Origin: Ascaris suum
Lineage: Eukaryota > Nematoda > Chromadorea > Rhabditida > Ascarididae
Assembly: GCA_013433145.1 (NCBI GenBank)
Contig: CM024189.1
Location: 5,443,501-5,507,500, forward strand
DNA length: 64,000 bases
Direction of reading: 5' to 3'
A model generated the notes under the pieces. That model saw nothing but the letters and a program-made list of their open reading frames with translations. It was not told the DNA's origin and did no database searches. The position numbers and the translations under genes were made by a program. The first letter of the stretch is position 1. Every line of letters starts with the position of its first letter. Of this stretch, positions 39,301 to 53,500 are shown piece by piece.

Positions 39301-41050
39301 CACAACAGCCACGACGCTCTTTGAAGCAGTTAGAATTGCACCTCAACAATTGTTGTGCAAACAAAACGACTAAAATTTGAGGTTCGCGTCCATAATTTCG
39401 ATTTAGGTGAGAAACACAACACATCGACATTTTTGAGGTTCTGTTGATGAAACTTCTGTAATATATGGATAAAACCTCGAATGAGGAAACTTCCAAACTT
39501 CTTCCTATTACGAGAGAAAATTTCCGTTAGAATTTCGCCCGATTCTTTTATTACAAACATTTAATAAATTTCACTCATTGTTTACTTCAACTGTGCTCAT
39601 TATTACTTCTCCTGATTGGTAAATTTAAATCCATTCATCAATAGTTCGTCTCTAAATTAATAAAGTGCAACAGTTACGCAATTATTCAAGAGAAACGACT
39701 CTAATGAACTAAGGTGAATTATCAACGCAACATGGATGTCATGAACTCGACGCAATAAAATTAAATAATGATTAGGGTGCTAAAATTTTCCTCACAGAAC
39801 TCATAAACATTTGTGCGTATCTGTCTCTAATCCTTGTATGATAGCTCATCTCTGTTCAATGTGTCAATTTTGATTAAAAAGCTCTAAAATTAAATTACAG
39901 AGTTCAATAAGGGATCGAATTGAATTTATCAACCAACGATCGACCCGTTAACAGGTAAAACAGATCGGTTCGACCAGTGACGCCGATCTCTAGAAAACCG
40001 TCAGCTTACCAAGAAACATTTTCGCAGCATCCCATTTGGCAGCAGCCGTTATCCCTGAGGCATAGCTCCACATATTGCGCGGCTGTGTTCGGAGCACCAT
40101 AGATGCAATCGAGGAATTCTGGATTATCGGCTGCAACATGATGCATTCATTTGAACAGTATTATAATGGCCACTGGACAACGCGTACTACGCGCTGCAAT
40201 AAAAAGAAGCGCGATCGCGCTTGTATTATGCGTATGACCGAAGCACTCTAACACTCATCACTTAAGACGTTGCACTAAAGTGTCCTAACAATCAGTGAAT
40301 GCGTGATTCATGTGATCTTCCGGTTGGTTCAATGAGCTTTGAGAAGAAGAGTTGAAATCAAATAGAATGATGTGGTTTTCAGACGTCTGTCTCGGAAACA
40401 TCAAAATCTTTGGTTCTGTTGACTGCCAACCTTGAACACTAAATTAATGGAAACCACTCCTCATATTCAACTGCCTCTTCTTTCCTTCTCTTCTCCCTCA
40501 CCCACTCAGCTCTGCGTAATCAAAAACCGAAACGGAATACGATGACTACTGGAAGTCTATATGTGGCATCTGAAGAGAGTATTGCCATGTAAACAGCTTT
40601 GTGTCAACAATGGAAATGTTCTAGAAAGTGCACAACAGTTCGTGCATACAATTCCAGCATCGTGGTTTGATCTGCATATACGATTTGCAATATATCATTG
40701 ATAGGCTGCATTTATCAGTGGAGCATTTTCCATGCGTGATCAATGCAAAAATATGAACCATTGACTCTCTGTCCAACAAGTGCCAACTGATTGCTTCCAA
40801 TGAAGGTTCCTCCTTCACCGATGAATGAATCTGATGGCGGAAGGCCAACTCCGGTATCGTACTGAATCGCCGGTGGTGCAGTGTTACTGGATATGAACTG
40901 AAATCCTGAAATGAATTTCCTTTTGTCCGACTTTCTTTCTTGCTCAAATCGTGAATCATGAATACTTACATTCATTGGATGAAAAAGAATAAGCAAACAA
41001 TCCATAGCGCACAAACAGAAGGAGAGACTCTCTACTAAAATGTTTCGCAT
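36377..41050 (-). CDS. Single-pass Cys-rich membrane protein, CX-module-like
   Basis: Five exons: 40970-41050, 40759-40897, 40010-40130, 37067-37235 and 36377-36457; about 196 residues with matching phases. The N-terminus has a hydrophobic stretch (MDCLLILFHP) that could be a signal peptide. A Gly/Ser/Pro-rich segment (PPAIQYDTGVGLPP) follows. The third exon holds the Cys module: DNPEFLDCIYG, then LCLRDNGCCQMGCC (96-109). This resembles the second half of the nematode CX module, which ends in CC-x3-CC. Its Trp is split by a 2.8-kb intron and continues as WQEKYRWALALIIIFCIF, a single membrane helix (about 121-142), then a basic stop-transfer NRAKDKRQKK. The cytosolic tail ends in Tyr/Pro-rich AGYYPYVGGPKQPY. 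Topology is inferred as outside Cys domain, inside Tyr/Pro tail, like CX or Shisa/VOPP1-type proteins. Function unknown. Exon 2 borders are the weakest part: its donor GTTCAT is non-consensus, and the usual first half of a CX module is not visible. The start could also be ATG 41005. Confidence 0.62.
40206..40221. repeat. Perfect 16-bp GC-rich palindrome
   Basis: AAGCGCGA followed directly by TCGCGCTT, inside the intron between the second and third exons of the CX-like gene and about 75 bp upstream of the Cys-module exon. Such a GC-rich perfect palindrome stands out in AT-rich sequence. Role unknown. Confidence 0.6.
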
Positions 41051-44000
41051 CCGTATATGGCGATGTTCATTCTGTTTGGTTAATTGAAGCTGTTAGAAAG
41101 ATCGCTCATGTCTGAGGCACATAGTAGGGTGGAAACACATGTTAATATTGATGGACGAACTTTTGTGTCGACAAACTTCAATATACAACAGAAAATTTTA
41201 CTCAACGTTTCAGCTATGAGTCATTCTTTGCAACCCTTGACGACAACCCACAGTCGAATCTTTCAGTAGTGCTCGCTTCTGCGAGAGGGCTCGTGCACAA
41301 AACTCCGTCCATCAATATTAATAGTAACGTATAATATTTTTGGGGATAAATTTGTGTTGACTACCAAGAACAGGAAATATAATTGATAATAGAATCAAGA
41401 TCACTTGTAAAGTAAAATGTGGATATACTACTGGCGGGACTCAGCATTTTTGGCTGAAAAAGACGACAATATAAGTTCATTGCTATATAAAAATTGATAC
41501 CATTTTCTCTACTGAACCATTGCACTGACGAACTGTGCTAGACTTCCCCATATATGCTAAGCCTAAGAAGACCTAGCAATACCCGCAGTAAATATTTGCT
41601 ATTTGCTACGGTGTGCTTAGAAGATAACAAAAAAAAACTTGCAATGGTACATATCTTTGTTACGCCTAACACTTAGTGTAAATGCAGTTGCTACGGTAAT
41701 GAATGGCAGGTAGTGAAACGTGCGAAGATTGTCTCCATGAGCGATACAGGAAAGGATCATGACCGCACGTCTGTGCCTTCCACTTAAAAAAGGTTAAACA
41801 AAATGTAAGTAGTGCACACCATTTGCACTCGAAAAATGTTAGCATTTAATATGAGAGAGAAAACATTCTCATGCTTTTCAATATATGCTCTATATGCTCA
41901 ATATATGCTCTACTATATAATCTACTTAATCTCTTTGATATTCTAACAATAAAAGAAGTTTGAATTAAAGTCTTATGTGTTAAATATCAAAAAGTGCTCA
42001 AACTTGCTTGATGCCTGCGTACACTTATGCCCAAGCACACTTATTTGGTAAAAGAGGTGAAGCAAATACCTGGAGCGTCCCACCGAGACCACGGTGCAGC
42101 CGGCGCCTGCGCCATTTGTTTGCTACAATGGAGTTGTGGATGGGAGTGTGACTGGGACAGTGCGGTGAGTGCTCATAGGTGCTTGGCGCAAGCTATTTTC
42201 TATGCAATCAGCCCGACTCGTTTTTGTTGATCGAAAGCCCCCTTCATACCAAATATCTGTCGCAGCAATAGCGGCAATCTCATATACAGTTAATCCTTAG
42301 AAAAACCGAAGGAAATTTCTCACGTGAGGAAAATATAGCACCTCATGCTATCATATGCTATACTATAACCACACGTGTCTTCCTGATTAGAAACCCTCTT
42401 TTGAATAGGAGATTCCACAAATAATTTCGGTACAAATCGAGTGCTTCTTAAAATAGATCACTATGCTAAGAGCGAGACCAGTGCGTGAAAACTGAAAAAA
42501 AAAAAAGAAAGAAAAGAACAGAGAATCTCATTGTTAGTGGACACAATGCACATTGAAAAGAGTATATTTCCTGAAGAGAAAGCGCTCTTCCTCAAAAATT
42601 ACGAAAATAGAAAATTATATTTCTCTGTTCAAGGGAATACGATATATACATATGAAATGCAAAAAACTTTGCCGATTTTTTTCCTTCTTGAAAGAAATTT
42701 TTCGACAATTGAAAAATGAAATTATTAGTAAGTTTTGCTGGAATTCAGCCGCGCACAATAGCAAAAATTTTTTCATCGACGATACAATCAATTGAACGAT
42801 GTCTAAAGAATATCTGCTATAAGAATTCACGACTTTTATATTTTTATACGGGTATATTTATTGTTTTGTAACTACCGGCGTATTTCTGTTAGCCGGTAGA
42901 ATATTCTCTACTCTTTTGAATAAAGGCAGTACATATTTAGATTCTTCTCGATCTTCTTCTTCAATTCTTTTTTTTGGTACAATACTCCTCGGAACAGTTC
43001 AGTGGACAGGCCGGAAGTCATTTTGAATTAGAGTTTATTTGCCGAGTTTTTTCCCGAATGTTTTATAAAGCTCATGGACGATGGAAAAAAACGGAGTGAT
43101 GAGGCTTAATGTGGAAAGCGGGAGAGGAGGATGGAGAGGTGAAGGAAAATATGCGACTGCTGCTAATGAACGGCAAATCCTGCAGTGGTTTTTTGCCCGG
43201 GCATAGCCACTGAGTGTGGAGCAAATTCTATGAATCTGAGAGAGTTTCAATTCGATTGCGAGTTATCTCGCTGAAATGCACTTTTTTAAATTCATTCCAA
43301 CTTTTCTAAGTTGGAAAGCACACAAATGATATGGATCGCATAAAGTGACTGAAAAACGTTTAAAAAAAGGAGGAAAAAGCAAAACGTTCTGATGAATAAA
43401 TCTCAAATACCTATGGATTCACTAAGCAAGAGCAACAACTGTGTAAGGAAGATTATGAAGATCCAACCTCAGTTTGAATGACGAATGTGAACGGGTGTAC
43501 TGGAATACAGCTTCTACAATAACTCTCCAGTACTTATCTCTTTTTTTCATTCATACAACTGAAGAGAAATAGTCACCATCCCTAAGGGTACGGGAAGGGA
43601 GGTGAATAAGAAACGGCAGAACAACTAACGTAAAGGCGTCCGATTGTGGATCTTAAACACGCCCAGTTTACTAAAAAGGATTCTAGTGGATCTGTTCTTT
43701 ATCTCTAACAGTCACCAGCGATGATATATAAATGTCAAGAATTTAAACGTGCATTTAAAAGATGAGTCAAGAGTAGAGGGTAGTATTACAAGCCAACTCA
43801 TACGGTTTTAAAGCACTTAAGGTATCAAGTACAACGATTTCAGAAACCAACCTCCTATCTTATCATGAGCTACGGCTGCCATGAGTACAACAGAAACCAT
43901 GAGCTAGTTTTTAATTTTGCGCAGTAGATAGCGTGTAGGGAGTAATAGTAATAAAGTTTTTGATACAGGCTTAGGCCGTTTAAAGTACTGAGTATAGCGT

Positions 44001-45672
44001 TCCAAGCAGCCTAATCTTTATGTCCAGAAGGTCACAGCATGCTAGGATACCTTTCTTTTGAAATAAAGAGTTCTTCATCTTTCCTGTCATAAGCAAGGGG
44101 AAGGAGTTTTGGACCACTCTCCGCGAGCAGACTTCAGGCTATTCATGCAAAAATCTGATGGAGGCAGTTCAGTCTAATGCAAGCCCAATGCACTCCTACT
44201 TGTCTTAGTAGGCCAAGAATTAACTTGAAAGCGGTCGTCACACACACCACACACACAACAAATTAAATGAAGCGATTTTACACACTCTCGACCTTTGCTC
44301 CGACTGTTGAAGGCATACCTTTTCGAGTAAGCTATGACACTACGACACTACAAACTATATCACGTCGCCAATGACACTTGCGCCGTGACAAAAACGCTTG
44401 CATAGTTGCGCCATAGATATACATGCTATGATGGTACATGCGTCTTTTTGCAGCTTATCTTTTTTCCAACGATGCACAAAGTCTCAAGCAAACCGCATTT
44501 CTAACTACGTGTATTCGAATCATAATGAAGAGACAAATTTATAAACACCTTTTGAAAAATATAAGGTAAACGCTCACACATCTTTCGACTTCAAATTAAA
44601 CTACGGCAGAATCAATTGAGTAATTGAAACAGATATTTGAAATGACCAGTGATCAACAGCGGGAAGCAAGTGGATTTTTCGAGGATTCTCAAGGTTAGAT
44701 CTCTCGACGCTAATAATGGACAATTGCGTAGCAACAAAACGATTGTAATGACAAAGGAAATTAAACTCTCCACACCTAAACACGTTTCCTAGTTTAACCA
44801 TTGATGTCTAATGAAAATACAAAAAAAAAAATTCTTCCCGTACGGAAAACACCGCTGAACCTGGCACAAAAACTACCAAACTTTATGAGTATATTTTTGC
44901 TTTAAATGCGCGACTTCATAGGTCATGACAAAAGGTGTCCATGCTTTAGACATGCTATTAAGGCGATATAAGTTCCTCATATCGAGAACAACACATGGTG
45001 TTTCTTGAAATAAATTACTCGAATACAGGTTCCCAGTGAGCGGAAAACGCTCTTGAACGAAAACATGCTGCCATGCACCAGCAAAAATACACGATTTTCT
45101 GGATTCCTCGAAGAGGTTTAATGTCAAGAACACTCCTAAGTGCCCATTCCGAAGGCATCGGGACCAACACTGTCCAAATGGCGCCAGTGTCATTGAGTTT
45201 CAATCCACATTAGGCAAAAAAAAATTTTTTTAAATTGCAAGTCTCTTTTCCTCAACGAAGCTCTTCATACTCGACCGAAGTCTGTGCGCACAGAACGCTA
45301 GAAACACAACCGTTGTACTTTCAATCCATCGGATATAAGACATGACGTTTCCTAACTCGTGTTTTGTTTAAGTGCTTAAAAACGAAACTTTTTTCGCCCC
45401 AGGGGCGCAATTTCCATGCTGCAGCCGTTACTGCACATTACTGCTTTCCACGCCAACATCATTCCATGACTGTCAAGGTTCATGCGCCTTGGGTAGGTGG
45501 GTACACAATATCCGAAGTCATAACAGCGCGTCGGTTCAAATGCGAAAAGCTAGAAAAGCAGGCGTAGACAATGATAGCAATCGCAGAGAAAATGATAGCA
45601 ATTTGTGCAATTTTGTACATCGCCCTCGTTTGGTAACCTATGTGCCTATCGCAAACATCGTTGCGCCAAGCA

Positions 45673-45831
<159 letters not shown>

Positions 45832-46150
45832 CCTGGTGAATTTACATGGTGAAACTTTATTAAGTATAAGAGAAGTTCGCCGAAGTTGCTAGACAATAAC
45901 CTCAGCATTTTCCCCCGCCACCGCCGTACTCCAGAGTGATCAAGACTGCTGTCACTACTTTGAGGAAAGGAATGCTGTTGAGGATGCACCTCGCGATCAG
46001 AGGTCCATTGAGCTCCATGGCGCTCAGGCGGATCTGCGTTCATCAATGTTTACTGTAATGCTCAATTATGACTGCCTTCAAACAGAATCTTCAAAAATTT
46101 TCCAGAAGGACTTCAAACTCGTGGAGACGCATCTCCACAAACAACACACT

Positions 46151-46174
46151 GTTGCTTCTGGGCCACCCTGTATA
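46151..46174 (-). mobile_element. Solo mariner-like terminal inverted repeat remnant
   Basis: Read on the minus strand, the sequence begins TATACAGGGTGGCCCAGAAG, close to the TACAGGGTGGCCC-type ends known from mariner/IS630 elements, and starts at a TA dinucleotide. The adjacent 45.84-46.15 kb is non-coding and GC-richer. I found no partner terminus in the window and no transposase frame, so this is at most an old fragment. Confidence 0.35.
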
Positions 46175-46675
46175 TTGACCACGCACATCACATTGATCTA
46201 ACCCGCGATCGGCTAAACTGAAAAAACGGACAGAAGACAATCAAAGAAGAGACCACTTAGCACTAGTTGATCAACACCTGACGCTAAAAGTGCAAACCCT
46301 ATAGGAAAAACGTTTCGAAAAATCTGTAGTTGGTCATTGACATCTGCAATAGGATGGGGATTAGGACGATTTAGGCGTCTGTGTTTATGGCACCAGTGCG
46401 TAGATTTTTTTCAGTTTGAGTGGGCGGCAGTGCTCAAAAGGACTGTTACTTAAACTTGACGAGCATTTCTTGCTGCCGACCTTTTATAAGGAATACTTGG
46501 ATGGGAAAAAAGGAGGAAACATGGCAGTACTAGTAAAATGCAACTTAATCTAAGTTAGGTTTTCTTTTTTACTTGTGCCTCACAGGAAGGCCTATCTAGT
46601 TGCCAAGATGCTAGTGAATCCAGTCCACATTAAACAACTGAACGAAGTCGAACCGACTGTTGTTTCCTCTATGAA

Positions 46676-46703
46676 GTATGGCGTACGAATACGTACGCCA
46701 TAC
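46676..46703. repeat. Perfect 12-bp-arm palindrome
   Basis: GTATGGCGTACG and its exact complement CGTACGCCATAC flank a 4-nt AATA loop. It lies in the intergenic region, about 880 bp upstream of the DHHC gene start. It could be a hairpin or a dimeric binding site. Confidence 0.75.
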
Positions 46704-47583
46704 CTGCAGCAGGGCTACTCTGCATTCCTTTTGTCCGCTAGCGACATATTTCATGTCTGTTGGTTCTACGACGATCGTTTCATTAGCTGATCGAGTTATC
46801 GAAGATATAAGTGACGAGTTAAATTCAATTCCTTTAAATTCCATTATTGAAGGCTCAGAGCGAAATTCCACGTTTGAACGAATGCCAACTTTTTTAAACG
46901 ATAATTTGTTGTTTTACGCCACAAAGCATCCTCCAATCCCTGCGAATAATTTGGAAGTTGTGGTTTTTTCCTAGTTCTAAGCGGAAGTGGCAAATGCGTA
47001 TGATACATGTGTGAAAAGTGTGGCGTTCCTCGAAAAATTTTCCACATCTGAGGACATTTCTCTTCTCAGTGGAAAATCGACAATAAAAGTAGAAGCTTTT
47101 TATTGATTTACTTTGTAATTGTTTCATGTTTAGGTTCATTTATTCCTCATTTTTGAGCAGTACCGCATTCTCTCATCGGATGCGTAATAATTTAATTTAA
47201 ATCGCATTCTTACAACTGGTTTTGGTTTTTTCCCTGAGAAGGTAAATGTTGGTGTCATATTTGTTAAACGTTATTGTGTCAAGGCTTTTTTTTGCATTTA
47301 TGTTTGTTTAATACCATTTTTGCGTGATTTGTGTTTTTCGCTCCGTTTTTTAGAGCATTTATTAAAGCGGTTGGTCAACCACGAACTAAATAATTTGCAA
47401 AAGGTGCGTAAATCATTCGCTGCTTCGGTTTGCTTTGTTAGATGTCCAAGTGGAGATGCTTGTAGTTGAGTGAAGAGGGATGATGCGCAGGTACGAGAGG
47501 CAAATGAAGATGCGGGAGATGGAACTACTTTGAAGCTGTGTGCCTGTTAGGCAATTCACGATCGAGCACGGATTGGCACACAA

Positions 47584-50500
47584 ATGGCGAGTGGACCTGA
47601 AGATGAGAGGATGGACGCAAGACAGGCTGCGCAGTTCGGCAACGAAGCGCGATTGAGACAGTTGCTTGATAGCGGCGAATGCACGCCGGATACTCTCGAC
47701 GCGGATGATTGCTCTCTGCTGCACTGGGCTGCTATCAACAATCGGTATGTGGCATCTTTTATCACTTTTGTCAACCCTTGAATTTCCACAGGAATGATTT
47801 CAAGGGTTTACAATTTTATTTACTCTCAGATTGGCAAGTTCACTCAGCAGTGCACAAACTTCATGCCACGTCAAGGAGGAGAGGTTAAGGAATGGGCAAG
47901 CGGAAGTAGTCATCAAAAATTGGGCGACACGATAATGAATTGATAGCAGTTGCACTTTTTAATTGATAGCGATCGTATTTGCTAACAGATTTGGATGGCA
48001 GTATCGGCTGTCCGATGGCAGTTAATTAATGCAAGTCTTTGGTTCATGTGGCACGCTGTGGTGGTTTTTGTTTGTCGAATGTCGGTTTATATGAATTTGT
48101 TTGGGGGTTTTATGAAGTTGTATTCAAATGTTCTTATTTTTTATTTTGAAGTCATTGGTGTTTGTGGGACATTCGTCTAAAGGTGCTCTCGTGATTGATA
48201 GCGGAAATTGCTTACGCCGCAGCTATGCATCTGTGACGTTGTAATTCGCTATGCTATTGCTGATATCGTTGACCGTATTTTATCTGATTGATCGCATACC
48301 ACTTTAAAGACAGCGTTTTATGGAAAGTGGAAAAAATATAGCATGGAGTGAACAAAAGAAAGATTTACATCCGCCATTACAATATTTCCTGGAAAGCTTG
48401 AAAGAAACGTTCGAGAATTCTTTTCTGATCAAAACAAGCATTTCGCCAAACGTCAACCTAAGTGGTGAAGCCATAGAGGGTTGCATTTTTTTAAATCTCT
48501 GAATCGGATATATCAAGCAGTTTCTATTACTCGTGCTGCCTAGAACATCCATTCTTGCTCACAGTGAAAATTTTAAATCGATATTGCAAAGGAGGAGCAC
48601 AAAATCCAGATTAGAGTAACTATAACACCATATTTAATGCTTTGCTTACAGACTTGAAAATTTCAGAATCCCTGTAGGGGATTTACTTAACTATGAGCAG
48701 TGCGCATTTTCTTTCTGCCGTTCGTTTTACTAAGAAATGTGATATCGTTAATGTGTTTGAGATATTTTCTAATGAACTAATCATCCAGAGCAACCGATGA
48801 AAGTTTTTTTAGAGGCGATAGCGGAAATTCAGATTTGAAGCCTATTTAGATTGATTCGGTTGGTTATCTCTGAATGAAGAATGAGCACATTTTGAGGCTA
48901 GAAGTGGCAAAATTACTGATCGGACGCGGATGCAATGTGAATGCGATAGGTGGTGTATTAGCCTCAACGCCACTTCATTGGGCGGCTCGTCATGGACATA
49001 CACGCATGGTGGCTGTTCTTGTGAATAGTGGCGCAGCTGTGAATATTCGAGATGTCGAGGGTCAGTGTTGTTTCATTTTGTTTATTCAAAACACTTTTTC
49101 GTTTTCTTCTTTCTTTTTAATTTATAGATAGGAACGATTAATGATGGGGAAGTTAAATATATAGGGTTGCAAGCCTTGCAACTGAACTTATTTTTTCTGC
49201 TTTCTTGGTGAAGGTGCTAGTAACAGTCAAAGTAAATTTAATCACTGCAAACCTCTTCCTTATTCTGTGGTTGAAAAGAGAGTGAATAACGAGATTAGAC
49301 GTATTGAAACCGTAATTGCTTCATTTTTGCAAATATTTGAGGGATGCACTTGAAAGTGAAACTGTGGAATGTAATAGCAAGTAAAGCGATCCTTGAAACT
49401 GAACGGCTTCGTAGCGTTGCATATTCGACAGGTGCAATATGAATACAGGACGGACATATACCTCCTTCCTCTTCCTTGCCCCCCCCCCTCCCCTCCCCCC
49501 AACCCCTCTTCCCCATCTCCATTCTGAGCACGCTGCGTGGTCAGGTAATGCCATTGTTCAGGTTTTACCGCGCTGCACGTAGCTGTACAATTTGGTAGAA
49601 CGCCGACGGCAGCATATTTGATCGCCGCCGGGCAGTCTGTTGACGAGCGAGATGAATCGATGATGACCCCCGCAATGTGGGCTGCCTACAAGGTAGGAAA
49701 CACTTCCTTCTGGGAGCTGTTGTCCTATGTTGTACATGTTTTGCCAGCTTCATTTCCACTTCTTTTGAAGGAAATGCATTCTTTGTTAAATTTAACAGCT
49801 GGGCATCCTTCAAAGAGTGCGCAGTTTCACTTTCGCTGAGGTAAGTGAAGGGTAGCTATTGAAAAAAGGTTTAAATATGAGATGTGTTGATTAGGAAACA
49901 GGGGGCGCAAAGAAACACAAAGGTAAGGCAATTGAAATATGAATTGATGAATGAAGGAGCAATGTGATTGGCTTTCTATTGATTGACAGAGTCAGTGAAA
50001 GGCACGGAATGCGCTCGCTTATACTGATAATAACGCTGATGTTTTTCTTGCCTCTTTTTGTTTTCCCTGTATACTCGATAGCATGCGTTCAATCAGTACG
50101 CCGCTTTCTACGGTAAACGGCGAAATTTGTATCAAGGAATCGATTTTTTTCTATAGTTTTGCTTCTCAGACTCGTCGATTCGAAATAGAAAGATGTAATG
50201 GATGTGAGCTGAAAATGCGCTGAAAGCTACGAATACTTCATTTTGCTGTGACAGCTATCGTTGTGATGTTTTCGAGACGAATTTCCGGTTTAAACGTTTG
50301 AATGCGTTCGTGGTATGTGCATATGATTTTATTTGTTGGTGTATATCCTTTAAAGAAGGCATTTTGCTATGCCAAAATGTAGTATAGTTGAAGATAAGCT
50401 TGAAGCATTTGAATGGTCTTTGATTTTAGTAACATCAGGTTCCGATCGAGCGGTTGTTACACTTAATTTTATTGCTGACACCTCGAAAAGTCGATCCTTT

Positions 50501-53500
50501 GTAGCAGATTGTATTCACTCGCGATTACAAATTGTTTTTTAAGTAGTACTGAAAATAGTATATGAATAATTTTTGAGTGAATATCGTTTTGAGGACATTT
50601 TTTATTGTTGTCTAATTGTTTTAGGTATTCAGCCGAGAGCCGTTACGTATGTTGATCACAATGGGTGCTGATCTATCATGTACCGATACGACTTATGCAA
50701 ATACCGCTCTGCATTGGGCGGCCGTGCAGGGTAACCATTCAGCGTTGAACATATTATTAAGATTTTCGAGTGAAGTAGCACCTCGCAATCGTGAGAACGA
50801 AACACCTCGCGATATTGCCACAAGGCGTGGAGATTCGGTGAGCATGCGAAGGCTTGAGAAAGCCGAACGTGCTAAGGGCATTGCACCTTCTACACTCTAT
50901 CAGTCAATTACTGAAAATGAGGTGAGCCGACTCCGTTTCCAGTATTTAAATGCCGAAATTGCTTTAAAGGTTTGAGCAATAAGTAGGCTATGGGTTCTGG
51001 CTTCTTTATTTGGCCAGAAAGTAGGGCGTGGGGTCTGGCTTTTTTAAATTGCAAGTCGGTTTAGTGTACAAATTTACCAGTTAGAGGTAATAAACTCGTG
51101 GTTGGGTCATATCGGTGTTAGTTGATTTGAATCATTGCTGCAATGCGTAGAAATCAGATAAACGTTTTGGTTTGTTATTAAAACCGTTTTGACCAGTTGC
51201 ACCAGTTTAAAGATTGACGTGGTTTATTACCGCTATCTTGATAGCAGCGTATTTTTTCCCAGCAGATTTGAAAGTGCCACTCGTATTTCGCAAGTTTCTT
51301 ATGAGCCTTAACTGTCGTTGGAGGAAAGCGAAATATTAGAGGTAGTTATAATAATATTCGCTCTAATGGTCAAATACATCTGGCCCATAGCAGTTTTTGA
51401 AGGTTTATGCTGCGGTGTTAATAGGTCTGTTCGATTGTTTTTCGTGAAGAGGTAGCACATATTGTGGTATGATGAAGGTATCCTTTTCGCCTCTTCGGTA
51501 GTGAATCCGCATCCTGCTGAGTATTTGTTGCTTTTTAAGTACTAATTTTATAGATGCTTAGTATTCTTTTTTCCTGTTTAAAGCTCTGCTCGGAGCACTT
51601 TTATGTGAAATGAGACGGATTCGTTAATTCCTCTTTCCTTATGAGCCTAAGTTTTTAGTTCGTTTGTTTGCAGAAGATCGCATCTCGGGTGATGTTCACA
51701 TTGCCTCTTCTTATTTTGATTACTGTTGGTCTCATTGTGCACTCACAACTTTCTTATCTTCACAAAGTTCTCTGTTTATTGATATTGGCAGTTATTGGTC
51801 GATGTCTGCACAGGTAAGCCAGTCCATTAATAACATGTGACTGTGTAGTGCTATTAGATATATTTGCATGCAGATAAGTTCAACGTAACGATTATTTGCG
51901 ATTGCTTAAATAGCGTTGTTTATTCGAGCAGAAATAGTCAGATACATCTGATCGGTAAGTTTTTTTCAAAAGGATTCAATTTTCGATTTGAAAGCTTCTT
52001 GTTTCCGCTGCAGGATTGATCGATATCGTGATTGGCAAGTGCAGTTCTTAGTTGAAACAGGAGCAATTTCTAGATTATTACATTATCTGATCTGAAAAGT
52101 TAGCGACATTTTAGTATGCAAAGCCTCTTCTATTAGTTTCTAATATGAGTCGTAATCCTTCACTATCCGGTTAACATATTTGAGAATTTCAGCATTAGCT
52201 GACAGTGAACAGGGAAGAGGGGGAGAGATCGAATATGAAATTTTTCTTAGAAGAGGATTTTAACGAAAAATTATTTCCTTGCAGTTCAGATTACGACGAG
52301 GGAGAGAAGGGAAGCTGGACATTTTGGCCGTTTCTTCCCTTCCCTCTCTCGCTTCGCCTTATGTCGATTTTCTTCACGTGACGTCATCATATAATTTGAA
52401 CGTTTTGATGTTGTTGCTTTCCGTAGGTGAACATCCTTATCGCGAAATGAGCATCTGTAGATGCGCACTTTTTTGTTGATATTGTGCGAATGCAAGAGAG
52501 GGAAACCATCAAGGTGGATGATAACGCGTCCTCTGACTGTATTATTTGCATGAAAGGAACTTGTTTCGCTTATTTATTGAGAGACACGCCTTGCCTTCTT
52601 TTATCAAAAAATAAAATAAAAAATCGCTAATTTTTCACGATGAAATAGCTGTTTTTTTCAGCCTTGCTTCCGATAAGTCTTCACTAAACGGTGCAGCCTA
52701 AGCTTATGGGGAAAATGTGGAAGTGGGAGATAGGAGGGTTAACGCGATATCTATTATGTATTTATATGCGTCTGTTTTAACCAGTAATGGTTTCACCTAT
52801 AACTTCACCTTTTTTCCTGCACCTTCATAGTATCTCACGATATCCTGCGCACTTTCAATTGTAAGCCGGGGATTAAATCGTTTAATTGGTAGTACTGGCC
52901 AGTCATTACAGCATTTAGATGTCCCGTATTGAAAAATTATTCAGTCGGAAAGTATTTTTTCTTACGACGTAATCTTTTACTGTTTTTCCTTCAGTTATAT
53001 TGTCCTTTGTAACATGAAGTGTGGGGAAGTTAAGCAAGGATCGAATTTGAAGGTGCAAATCAAGAGCACCTCATTTCTAACTGTCGTACGCGTTTTCAAC
53101 TATACTTCGCCAACCAGTGACAGTCGTGGAGATTTTGTTAGTTGAAATTCATACCGTTGCAATGTTAGTTTGATTCAACGATGCCAGGGGTTGGAATTGG
53201 ATCGACTGGAGGCACCGACGAAGCAGTTGAATCATTGATTTCATTCTTAAGTTTCACTGATTTCGAAAATATTGAATGATATAAGCAGTTGTCGCATTTC
53301 ATCAAATGCTTTCAGCGTTTTTGTAAACGAAGAGAGGTTATTGGTGCTACCGCTTGGAGCGGCGATTGCCTCAAAGGGTCTGCTTATATTCACATGGTTA
53401 TATTATTTACACGCGTTTGCACCGTGGCATCTTCAAATGCTATTTTTCACATTATCGATTTTTGTGCCGACTATTTTTTTCAAGGTCGCTTTTTCGGACC

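Noticed and set aside
44873..45203. Overlapping minus-strand frames with some protein-like stretches
   Set aside because: Two frames look equally good, neither has matched splice sites, and I could not connect them to any family; possibly a decayed repeat.
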